This document shows, one piece after another, positions 33,001-43,926 of a stretch of 64,000 bases of DNA. The notes beneath the pieces are model-generated. The model did no database searches. It was not told the DNA's origin and saw nothing but the letters and a program-made list of their open reading frames with translations. Each line of letters starts with the position of its first letter. The first letter of the stretch is position 1. Source of the stretch: Coptis chinensis (taxonomy: Eukaryota > Streptophyta > Magnoliopsida > Ranunculales > Ranunculaceae); contig CM027381.1 of assembly GCA_015680905.1 (NCBI GenBank), forward strand, positions 83,167,501-83,231,500. The letters are read 5' to 3'. The translations under genes were made by a program, and so were the position numbers.

Positions 33001-35399
33001 TAAATGTTGAAGTATGCTAAAGTATCAGATCAGTCAAGTATTTGTACAAGTACGTGTACAAAGGTTTTAACCGGGTCTCCATGGAGGTGAACTCAGCTGC
33101 GCCACATGACCATGATGAAATCAGGCAGTTTATGGATGCAAGATGGGTATGTCCACAAGAGTCACTATGGAGAATTTTCAGATTTCCCCTTAATAGAATG
33201 TATCCTGCAGTTTATGCTCTACAGATCCATCTTCCTAATATGCATCAAGTTATCTTCTCAGAAAAACGGGATGTCAGACATTTGATTACAGATGAACATA
33301 CATCCTGAACAATGTTAACTGAATTCTTTCATACAAATATGGTTGACCCTGAGGCAAGACAATATTTATACAAAGAGTTCCCTGAGCATTATACATGGAA
33401 TAAGTCGGATAAGCATTGGCGGAAAAGAGGGAACAATGTCAAGGTGATTGGTAGAATGCACGCTGTACATCCATCTGATAGTGAGAGGTACTTCTTACGC
33501 ATTATTCTTAATCATGTCAGGGGACCTACTTATTTCGATGACCTTAAAACTGTTGGCTCACGAACGTGCTCAACGTTTAAAGAAGCTGCTGAACTACGGG
33601 GACTTCTAGAACACGACAATTCAATACGCGAGTGCTTCTTGGAAGCAACCGCAATACATATGCCATCAGCCTTAAGAAAATTGTTCACTTCTATATTGGT
33701 TTTCTGCAATCCAGTGGGTGTTCGTGAGCTATGGAATGAATTTCACCTGTATATGATAGAGGACTATTCTTCCACAAGCAACACAGATACTGCGATTAAC
33801 CGTTTGCTTATGGAGATAAAAATATCTTTGTCTGAAAATGGGAAGAAGTTGTCAAACTATGATTTGCCAACCATTTCTAAAGACCATGAGGATCATTCTA
33901 ATCTTCGACCACAGTTTGATTGCTGAAGAAAGATCAATCGTCACACCTCAAGACAATCTATCATCTGTTAGTATGTTGAACGATGACCAAATGTATGCCT
34001 TCAATAAAATAGTACACTCAGTTGATCATCGCAAAAGCTCTGTTTACTTCATCGATGGTCCAGGTGGTACTGGTAAAACGTTTTTGTATCGTTCTATTCT
34101 AGCTTACTTGAGAAACAGAGGCCACATAGCCATTGCAACGTCTACTTCAGGTCTTGCAGCTACCATGCTTCCTGGGGGTCGCACTGCACATTCAAGGTTT
34201 AAAATTCCTGTTCCCACAGGTGCAAAGTCTACCTGTCGAATAGGCAAGTGAACCCCTCTTGCTGAATTGCTATGTCAGTCAAGTCTCATTATTTGGGACG
34301 AGGCAACTATGACACACCGCCACGCATTTGAAGCACTGGACAGAACACTGAAAGATTTAACTGGCTCCGACTTGCCTTTTGGTGGAAAGATTTTTGTATT
34401 GGGAGGAGACTTTCGGCAAGTCCTCCCTGTTGTTCCTCATGGAACTATTGCTGAGAAGATCAATGCATGTATAACAAAATCTAATATATGGAATAGTGTC
34501 AAAGTGATTCATCTAAGAGAAAACATACGTGCAAGGACTGATCCCTGTTTTTCAGATATGCTATTACGCATAGGCGGTGGCAACGAGCCTTGCATACTTG
34601 ACGATATGGTCAAAATCCCAGATGACATTCTTATTCCTTGGGAGGGTGAGCATTCTTTATTTCACTTAATATCTAATGTTTTTCCTGCACTTCTAGAAAA
34701 TGCTCATAATAAAGAGTACATAGCTCATAGGGCGTTACTGACCCTAAGAAATGACTGTGTTGATGAGCTAAACGAGATAGTCATTCAAATGTTCCCGGGT
34801 GAGGAAAAAACATTTTATTCGTTCGACTCGGTTGAGAATGACCCTAGGCATTTATATCAACAAGAGTTCCTAAACTCCATATCTCCAGGGGGTTTGGCCC
34901 CACACAAGTTGACACTGAAACTAGGAGCTCCCATTCTACTTCTCAGAAATATCGACCCAGCTAATGGTCTCTGCAATGGGACCAGACTTATCTGTCGTGG
35001 ATTTCGAAGAAATGTCATCTACGCTGATATTCTAACTGGAAGTCATTCTGGCAGACCGGCTTTTTTCATCGAATTCCAATGAAGTCACCAGAAGATCTCA
35101 ATCTTCCTTTCGACTTCACTAGAAAACAGTTCCCAATTCGCTTGGGGTTCGCTTTGACAATGCACAAGTCACAAGGACAGACATTACCTCATGTGGGAAT
35201 CTATTTACCAGATCATGTGTTCGATCACGGTCAACTGTATGTTGCACTATCACGAGGTGTGTCAAGGAGCACAACCAAAGTATTGGTGAGAAATGGAGTC
35301 ATAATGGGTTTCATAGGCACTTATACTAGAAACGTTGTCTACAGAGACGTTCTTCAACAATGTAACATGCATGTGCGATCCGATACAGCTTCTCTATAA
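30043..35399 (+). mobile_element. near full-length autonomous Helitron coding region (Helitron 2), broken
   Basis: One plant Helitron protein in exon pieces. It starts with a basic, Arg-rich coiled N-terminus (from the ATG at 30,043: RRRRLLNMKEEL, RERRRHPDRQRRQ). The Cys-rich region reads CNHCHAELFPSESRQFCC, and the Helitron_like_N domain reads MQLRYIRANQDAIRAYLYQG. The Rep nuclease HUH motif RGLPHAHML lies at about 32,620-32,645 and the tyrosines in YLYKYVYKG at about 33,040-33,065. The Pif1-type helicase has Walker A GPGGTGKTFLYR (34,057-34,090), Walker B LIIWDEATMTH (about 34,285) and the C-terminal HGQLYVALSRGVSR (about 35,230). At least half a dozen in-frame stops or shifts interrupt it (for example TAG for Trp after CNPN at about 32,452), so it is not active as written, but decay is mild compared with Helitron 1. 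The 3' terminus was not found. Confidence 0.9.
30457..30584 (+). repeat. exact 64 bp tandem duplication at a Helitron 2 intron donor
   Basis: Two adjacent copies (30,457-30,520 and 30,521-30,584), each starting GTATTAATACAACTCTG and ending ACTTTAAA, with no difference that I can see. The first copy starts at the GT following CTCAG, so the donor site itself is duplicated. Confidence 0.9.
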
Positions 35400-35893
35400 T
35401 CCATATCTCTCCTCATTGTAAGTTCCCTTAATTCAATTGTCCTCTCTGAATACAGTAATTTCTTTTGAAATTTACCTGAATGTTACAGTACCAACCTCCT
35501 ACTTCTGTTTGTAAGTTTTTGCAGTTTTTTTGTTTGTATATCAAACAATATCTCCGTGCATAGTGTCCAACTTTGCAATTCTCCTATATTTTTGGACATG
35601 TTATATAATGTTTTTACTGATTATGCTGAAATTCGATACTACCTTCTTTATCTCATCGAAAAGAAAAAATATACTACCTTTTTTATTTTAGCTGAATTCT
35701 GACGTGAAGGACGGAAGTATTTGCTGAATTCTGATTCGCTTGGGGATGTTACTTATTTGCCTTTTCCCGTAAATATTATATTAAGTTCTGTTTATCCTTT
35801 GGTCTGCTAGATTTAACTGCCGTCTTTTGGTTTGTTAAAATTTGGGTGATCTTGGACATACCCAACAAAACACTCCCTTACCCCAACTTTAAA

Positions 35894-35924
<31 letters not shown>

Positions 35925-38900
35925 TAAAAAATAAAAAATAAAAAATAAAAAATGAATTTAGACATATTTAGCTTCCTCAATTACCCTTCTTTTTTATTAG
36001 ACGTATCCAAAATATTTATTGACTAAGGGGTGGGTTTTTTTTTCAATAACCTCTTATTTTTTTATCTCATCAATAAATATGCAAACACCCACTTTTGATT
36101 TGAATCAATTATACCAAAGTAATGAGAATGAATACCAACCGAATGAGGATGAAGAAAAAAATTCAAAATCAAATTTTGACAAATGGGAGAACGCATAAGA
36201 GTATTATACTTTGGATTACTACAATGAACAGATACAAACACCAAACAAAAATGTGAGTTTGTTTGTAATATTAAACAAAGTGCTATTGTTTTTGGGTGCA
36301 TACTGAGTATAAGAAACCTAAACTTTTTTTTTTTTTTTTGATAAAATTTTACTTTGAACCGCCTCATCCTATTAGTAGTGCATCTCCAAAAGCATTGTCT
36401 TTGCTTCAACTGAATTATGAGTCAGAAAATGAAGAGCAAGAAAGTCTGATAGAAAACTCTAATTTTGTTTGTCCGGATACGACCAACGACTTACAAGCAA
36501 TGCAAATGAAGAACTTGAAGACACTTTTATAAATTTAGTATATCGTTTTTCCGAATGGTGATGTAATACAATCTATAACAAAATGATTACAGTTATTTGA
36601 AAATCGAAAAGACCTTGTTGATTGGTGCAGAGAGGTAGGGAGAGAAATTGGTTTTATGGTTATCATTGCAAAGTCGGATAGCGTTGAAAGTGGCTGAAGA
36701 CCTAGGGTGCTTTTAACTTGTGAGAGAGGTGCGTGGTGTTTGGAAGTATGTCGCAGCATTGGAGTTGCTCATGTACATGTGTAAGCTCTATAGTGCAACT
36801 GTGCCAAGTAGAAGATAGTCACATAATGTCATAATGGTGATGTACAAATACTAGTAGTCATTGCTCATAAAACTGGTCTTGAATACTGTTGAAACATTTC
36901 AGTTACCAAACAAACCATGTTGTGATTCTTTTTCTTTTTTTCTTTTTCAAGATATACATAGCCATATATCTAGGCATATTTTGGGGTAAAATAAAACACT
37001 TGATAACCCTCCATAGCACCCTATGTCAACACAAAATTTTTCTCATGGTGTGTTGGCTCGGTTAAAAGGCCAAATCGAATGGGTAGAGTGGATCATAATG
37101 TGCATCGCCTATGTTCATTGGGAGCCGATCAACGGACTTGAACCAAGTTCGAGCAAGCCTGCCATGGAACCCAAAGTCACCAAAAGAGCGTCGGCTACAC
37201 CTTGGCCTTCACTACCGGGGAGCCATCGCGGCTACTCAGAGCGTCAATTGATTTGGATGTATGGTTTGATCACAACGGGACGCCGAAACTACAATGACAA
37301 CACACTTGATTTGTGCAGACTTTAGTGATTATTTACGGACGAGGGGGGGATTGTGAGGTTAAAGCTGTCACCCTTAGGCTCTGCATAAGGAACCGCCAAC
37401 TACGACAACATCATAGGAGAAGTCATTGGATTTCAGGAGGTCATATTTGGGGTTCTCATTGTAGACAACTTGGGTGCTTTTATCGACCGTGGCCGATTGC
37501 CTTGAGGATGGTGGTTCCCTGTTCATGAAGCATGTAAGTTAAATGACTTGCAAGAATATACTTGATAGAGCACCTTTCTGTATTTCATTCACCATATTAA
37601 CCCAATCCACAGCAGTAGCACTATGTAGCACATAATGCTCAAGATTGTAATCCCTTAACAAATATGTATGCTATTCATATGGGAAGATACAAATAAAACC
37701 AGAAAAAACAAACAAAATTCAGAGCAGAATGGGAAAAGAGATGAAGCAGTGAAGATATCTTGACAAATCACCTTTCCAAGATTGATAGTCAAGAAATGCA
37801 GTATGAAAATTTGGAATTCAAAATTTTTCTAATAAAATCATATTGCACCAAACTAAGGTAACTGTGGATTGCGATATGCATGAATGTCCACACCATCTCA
37901 ATTTGCATTGCTCTTAGCACTTAAGAGATTGCTATAAACATAACCTGTCATGGCTCATGAGTCATGACTACTATATACATTTCAATGTGAAGAGTGCTTG
38001 CTTATCTCTAAAAAGCTCAAAGTAAATCATAGTAACAAATCCCACTTCCTAAAAAGATAACAAAATACTTAATAGAAAAAACAAGGTGCGTGTTTCAAAG
38101 TGGAGCTAGAAAGAACTTACAGAAGTTCTGCAATCCACCTTGTTTTTTTACTCAGAGAGTATAACGACGTGGTATTTATATGAAGAAAACTGAACGGGGA
38201 CAAAACTAGAAAACCCACTAAATTTAGTCACAACGTACACGTCTACAACTGGGTTACAGGACTCCCTGTATTTGGAGAAAAAATATTTAGAACCCCATAC
38301 TACTATACTAGTCCTTTATTCCTTTGTTTTCCTTCTTTTCAATATATATTTTTTGTTTTTTTTCTAATTTGCACCCAATTCATGAAAACAACGTATTGTA
38401 ATTGTTGAAAAATACTGGTTAACAATCCCCTGAAAATATGTATGAAGCTCACTTCAAACAACCATTCACCATTCACCAAAATGACTACGCCCAATTCATA
38501 CAACAAACCCAATTCCTTTTTGTAATGCTCGAAAGGGGTTTTTTTTTTTCTTTTTTGTTTTTCACTGTGTAGAAGATACAGCGAAGGATGAAGAAGAATG
38601 TCAAAAGAAACTTTCACATCTCCTTATTTTGTTTTTCTTTTTTTTTAATCTTTTTGCCTTTATGGAAAATACCCCAAAAATATATAGGAGATATTATTGG
38701 ATTTAGACAGTTATTGGGGTATGGTATGACAAAAATTTATGTTAGTTATGGGATATGGGAGTGTTTTGTTGGGTATGTCCAATATCACCCTAAAATTTTG
38801 ATTGTACTTTATTTTCAAGATACTTTAGTACATCTGATATTTTTGTGGTGTTTGAACATTAGTTATGATGCTTTTATAATCTAAAATACATTGTCTGCAT

Positions 38901-39866
38901 GGAAAACAAGGTTTCCAGGTAGTGAAAAAATAAAATAGGGATTACATGTGTCTTTATAGCCACGCCAGTCTTGGTGCTCTCTTGGTGCTCAAGTGATTAT
39001 GCTCGGCAGAGGTCGATCACGTATTTAGCTTGGTTGCGATGAAAGGGAACTGGGGAAGTATAAAGTTTATTTACTGATAATTGTGACAAACCTTACAGTG
39101 TGTAATCTCTACACTATAATCTTGCTAAGGCGACAGCCGACAGGCAACCAACGCAATTAATCTTTGATCATTAGGTATACATATAGAGACAGAAATAATC
39201 AGATCTCATACTGACTTCAAAGAGGTACAAATTATCTAAAGAAGATGATACTGTGAAGGTTACTCAGATAGACATACAGGATTAGTAGTGTTTTTGCAAG
39301 AATTTTCAATGGATGCCCGAGTTTTATTGATCCCAATCATGATACCTCTCTCGCACTGGTTTGTGAATTTGGGTTCAGTAACTTTCCAGAATTCCAGTTC
39401 AATTTTTTCTTTCCATCGATATTAAAAAAAACACATCAAATACTATTGTGGATGATACTACTTTCTTTATTTGATTTTTGCTGGATACTGCTGTAAAGGG
39501 GATAAAAAATATGTGTTCTATTAAGCGTGTTAACATCCTCAGGGACCAAATCACGCTCATCGGCTAGTTAGTCTAAGAACTAGTGATGAGCTGGTTGTTG
39601 TGAAATTATTATTCATGACGTGGGTCCTTTAGATCCTCGTATTATTGAATTTGCACTCGCTTTCTAGTGCCAATTTTAATGTTTTTAAGAAGTATATACA
39701 ACTTTTTTTTTTTTGTCTCCGACTGCCCATGTGAACAGTGTTTGTATGCAATAGGCCAGACTCTATAGGAGGGGTGCGCCCCCCTCGCATTAAAAGGGAC
39801 GTGATATTGATTTTTTTTGTCTTTTCTGTTGAGAATCTTACATTTTCTGATCCATGGGTGGTGGTA
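35400..39866. other. no gene recognised; AAAT microsatellite
   Basis: No supported gene in 4.5 kb. An (AAAT)n/(AAAAT)n tract lies at about 35,890-35,955. The stretch 37,040-37,500 is less AT-rich and open on the plus strand (37,023-37,325; 37,313-37,528), but its translation resembles nothing I know. Any 3' end of Helitron 2 should lie here; no clear hairpin plus CTRR was found. Confidence 0.4.
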
Positions 39867-39877
39867 GTTTCATTCAT

Positions 39878-40293
39878 GGACCAAAATATCGCCGATATAT
39901 CCGATATATCGCCGATATATATCGGTATTTTAGTACACCGACATCGATATTTCCGACATATATCCAATGAATATAGAACTCTTTTTTTTTTTTCCGATAT
40001 ATATCGAATTTCCGATATGAAACTTTATATCGCCGATATAATCGATATTTCCGATATAATCGATATATATCGGTTGACTTTTTGACCATTTTAAAATATA
40101 AATCCGATATTTCCAATATATTTCCGATATATATCCGATATTTCCGATATTATATTTCCGATATATCCGATATTTCCGATATTTTAAATAGTTTGAACTG
40201 ATTACCAAAAAAATGGATATATCCGAAATATCCGATATATATCGGTTTTTGAGTACGCCGATATATTCATCGATATCGATATTTTGGGCCTTG
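39878..40293. mobile_element. MITE-like element made of CGATAT repeats with inverted ends and 11 bp target duplication
   Basis: The 416 bases between two identical 11-base direct repeats, GTTTCATTCAT (39,867-39,877 and 40,294-40,304). The left end starts GGACCAAAATATCG. The right end, read on the other strand, gives GGCCCAAAATATCG three bases in from the border, so the ends form a 14-base inverted repeat with one mismatch. The interior is almost wholly built from CGATAT, CCGATATTTCC and related motifs in both orientations. An 11-base duplication is longer than hAT or PIF would give and fits the 9-11 of Mutator-like elements. There is no coding capacity. Confidence 0.65.
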
Positions 40294-40379
40294 GTTTCAT
40301 TCATAATACAGCTAGTTTTGTTTTAGTTGCATCGAAAAATTTGCCTAGGCACACTTCCGTAAATGGATGTGCTGAATAT

Positions 40380-40720
40380 ATAGTATAAAATATCGGGATA
40401 GATATTTATCGATATTCAACTTCTTTATATGTATGGTGGATATAGATATGTTTTGAGAATATTTTATATTGTTTGATATATAAATATCGTTGATATATTT
40501 AAAATATTAATATAGTAGATATTGTAGATATTATTTCTTAATATATCAAGATATATCATTTATATTTATTTGAAATATAATGATAAATTTTAAATAATAT
40601 TATTACATATATCACAAATATCATTGATATTTTCAGTTTTATATATCTCTAAACATATCGTAATATTTATATATTATTTATTAAAATCTCAATAAATATC
40701 GTGATATTTTGTAATATGTG
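40380..40720. repeat. AT-rich ATATCG/ATATTT low-complexity tract
   Basis: Degenerate runs of TATCG-, GATATT- and ATATATC-type motifs, less ordered than the neighbouring element and without inverted ends. It may be a decayed relative of the element at 39,878-40,293. Confidence 0.6.
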
Positions 40721-40799
40721 CTTAAACCACGCATCAAAGTTTTTCAATTAACCTTGCTTTTGGTTCAGTTGGTTTTTTATCTGTTTGATCAAACCAATC

Positions 40800-41275
40800 A
40801 ATGACAACTTGTAATGGTTCTTTGGGATTTGATCAAAGAACCGATTCTTGTGTGGCCGGGTCAAAAAGGGTTCGGCTTTTCAAGAAGAGTTCTTGGGATC
40901 AAATCTCAAAGAACCGCTATAAGTCACCGGTTGATTTAGATTCGAGATCGTGTGTGTGCACCGAGATCCGTATTGTGTGTGCCGAGATCCAGAACCAAGA
41001 CAATCCAAAAGACAATTTGTAATGGTTCTTTGGGATTTGATCCAAGAACGGTTCTTCGCGGTGGCGATTTCAAAAAGGGTTCGGCTTTCCAAAGAATCGG
41101 TTACCGGATCAAATCTTCAACCGCTACAAGTCACCGATTGATTTAGATTCGAGATCCGTGTGTGCACCGAGATCTGTGTGTGTGCCGGTAACCAAGACAA
41201 TCCAACAGCAACTTGTAATGGTTGCTGGGATTTGATCCCAGTAACCGGTTACTGTGTAGCCGGACTCATTCAAAA
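40800..41275. repeat. tandem repeat, unit about 195-210 bp, 2.3 copies
   Basis: Units begin near 40,807, 41,016 and 41,211 with the phrase TTGTAATGGTT[CG]. Each copy includes GATTTAGATTCGAGATC, a CACCGAGATC block and GGGATTTGATC. Units contain internal palindromes around GGTTACCGG/AACCGGTTAC. Copies are roughly 85-90 percent alike by eye. Open frames in it are by-products. Confidence 0.85.
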
Positions 41276-43926
41276 ATCAGTATGTCTTCAATAATTCAAG
41301 TTAGTTATTAGTTATCTAATTTATAATCTGCTGACAATCAAAGCAAAAAAGGCTTCACCGGTGGGCCAGTAGAAACAAAAAAACATGGATGAAAGTTGTT
41401 CCTGTGCGTCAACTTGACATGGTTGCAATTGCGGTTTGGTGTGAATCCATGAAGGTTATTTACGAGGAAGCCATTACCTGCTTATCAGTTGACCATGTAA
41501 AAGATAAATGAATAGTGGAAACAATTAAACAAACACAGAAAGATAGAGAAAGAAATGATTTAACAATCTCATCCCAGTAATGCTTGATTGTAAAGGCAAT
41601 GTGGTGGTAGGTATGATGATTCCACTACCTAAAATTCTTTATCTAGAAGTTCCCACCACTAGAACGAAAATGGATATTGCATTTCTAAAATCGTTTTATT
41701 AGACCAAAAATGCTCTTATATTTAACGTGAGAAAAATTGCTTGCGCAGTTGTGCACTGTCTTATTAACTTGTCAGATTCTTGGGCCAATTAAAGTCTCTC
41801 CTAAAAATTTTAGTTTCCTTAACTAAAGTATATAACACCTAAAAAAGTATAACATATTGCCATTATTATCAACCTAGCCTTTTGGCTAAAAGGAGCTTTG
41901 AAGTACAGATAAAGGATAAAGGATAAAGGGTCTTATATACTTGATCGTGTTTGACGAAATTTCATATGAGGATGTGCTCTTTTTATCCGTCTTTACCTAA
42001 CGTGATAGTGACATTGCTAACTAATTGACTCGTAAGACTCATAAGTAATCTTATGTAAAATGATTAATATCTCAACAAATTTGGATTCAAATTCAAGTTG
42101 TTGTAAAAAAATCTGCAACTGGATACCCAACAAAGTTTGCTGACAAATGGACTGCACTTGTTAACCAGTTAATTTGTTCAACGTCCAGTGTTGATAGGGA
42201 AAACTAAATATCGTTGTCTGATTCAAAGTCTTATCCGTGAAGAGACTAAGAGAGTGCGTTCTCGCTTTAGGAGGTCTAAAATTCATAATTTGAGTCTATA
42301 AGAAGCACAGAATAATGTCATCCAAAACTTTCCAATACAATATATATATATATATTTTTTCTGGCTAACCGGACCAGTTTATGCACACTTGGACTAATTG
42401 TGGGCCCTGGTTGAAAATTTAACTGGGTACTATATCGTCCTGTGGCCTTGAGGGAAATCATGAACTTTTAGGAGCAAAAACCCAAAGCCGGACCAGCTAT
42501 GCTACCCTCAAAGTTTATTCACCTTCAAAGGTAATATCAAGGAGATGTGACAATATTCACCTTCAAATGGTCAGAAACCTTTTTCAATGCAAAAGTGAAT
42601 ATCAAGGTAACTATTTTTCCAAGTCATAGTGGCTAAGTTGTGATCTTCGGACAGGATGTTGGATTCGTCTCGTGTGTGTATGTGTGTGTTTTTTTTTAAA
42701 TCGGTAAATTTTTTTTGGACGGAATGTTTCATTTCGTCCTCGTAATGTTTTTTTTTTTTTTTTTAAAACTTCGGACCCGGATATTTTATTCGGTCCGTAG
42801 CTTTTTTCAATTTTTACATTCGGACGCCGAATCTAACATTCCATCCAGGATTAATATTCACTTTTGTATTGGACAGTTTCACTTTGTTTTTCACCAAAAC
42901 AATAGAAGATAAGAAAAATTAAACCCATGTTGAGTTGAATAATATTGACCATATTGACCGTCTAGTGGGAATGCTATTATAGCTTTCACGAGAAAAGAGA
43001 ACTCATAATTCTGCCTACTGCTAGTTGATGGTAATAAAAAACTTGCCAATACGTTAAACATCACTTCTGTTCATATCTACCTCAACGCCAGCCGTCTAAT
43101 TAATTGACATTCTAAATATCCAACACGTACAAAAAGTCTAGAACCCTAACTACACCTTGGAATCAAGCTCACCAACCACAACAAACCCATATCCCAAAGA
43201 AGTACCCATGATGTGTAGACGTGCAGTGTTCTTGCTTTTCAGAACAGCCAAAGGGATGCTTATAAAAAGGCTAAAAGCCCACCTCTCCATGAGTTCATTT
43301 CTTGTACTCCAAAGTGTTATATAACATCGGAAGTATGCTTTTTCTTTTTCACTAAATTTCAACCCATTCTGTAGAATTTGGTTGAAATTTGATTATTATA
43401 GTTGGCATACAATGATCTGATAACTATAAGAAAGTGACTTGTGAATTATTTAGTACAACTATAACATAAAATCATAAATACAATCAAATGCATATTGCAA
43501 GATTCGTTCAACCATTCGTATAAAAAATTAAAATAAAATATCCTTAGATAGTTAGATACATCTATTTACTTAATTTCTACACTTAAAGTCAATTCGGTTG
43601 ATATTTTCACTCATGAAACAAAAAAAATGCAAGAGGGTGATTGAGGTAACAACATTGTTATTCAAGCACTCTCACCTAATATATTCTATGCCTATCTCCG
43701 CATCATTAAAAAAAACAAAAAGGATTCTTTAACGTTGTTGTCATGACACGTGGCAGCTAAAAAAAGGTGAAAAATAGTAAAGTGACGACCAGGACTACAG
43801 AAAACCTGAAACTTGTTTATATTAAAACCTCTCTAGTGTTTTTTCCCCCTCCTCAAAACCTGTCTTTAGCTTCCATGAAAGCATTGCCTTGTTGTTCCAT
43901 TTCAATCCAGAAACAAAGAAAAAGAA
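41276..43926. other. intergenic upstream of MED33, no gene recognised
   Basis: AT-rich with T-runs. At 42,650-42,860 several GGAC/GTCC-containing inverted repeats (for example GGACGGAATG against CATTTCGTCC) are separated by poly-T. The segment just before 43,927 is the presumed promoter and leader of MED33; no clear TATA box was chosen. Confidence 0.4.

Noticed and set aside
36296-38884. Plus- and minus-strand ORFs of 70-115 residues downstream of Helitron 2
   Set aside because: No recognisable domain, no consistent splice joins, and AT-rich composition; treated as chance.
39629-40304. Long Tyr/Ile/Ser-rich open frames on both strands (39,629-39,967 and 39,930-40,304 minus; 39,738-40,085 plus)
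   Set aside because: They are translations of the CGATAT repeat, which has no stops in several frames; no protein family resembles them.
35400-41300. Candidate Helitron 2 3' ends at CTAG sites (for example 36,840, 39,563, 39,580)
   Set aside because: None has a GC-rich hairpin at the right distance, so no border was assigned.
41870-41930. Possible U2 snRNA-derived sequence (GCCTTTTGGCTAA shared with the U2 5' region)
   Set aside because: Only 13 bases agree, they form a small hairpin by themselves, and the following U2 sequence (AAGTGTAGTATCTG) is not preserved well enough.
43150-43362. Minus-strand ORF upstream of MED33 as a small gene
   Set aside because: No family resemblance and it lies in the presumed promoter region; probably chance.
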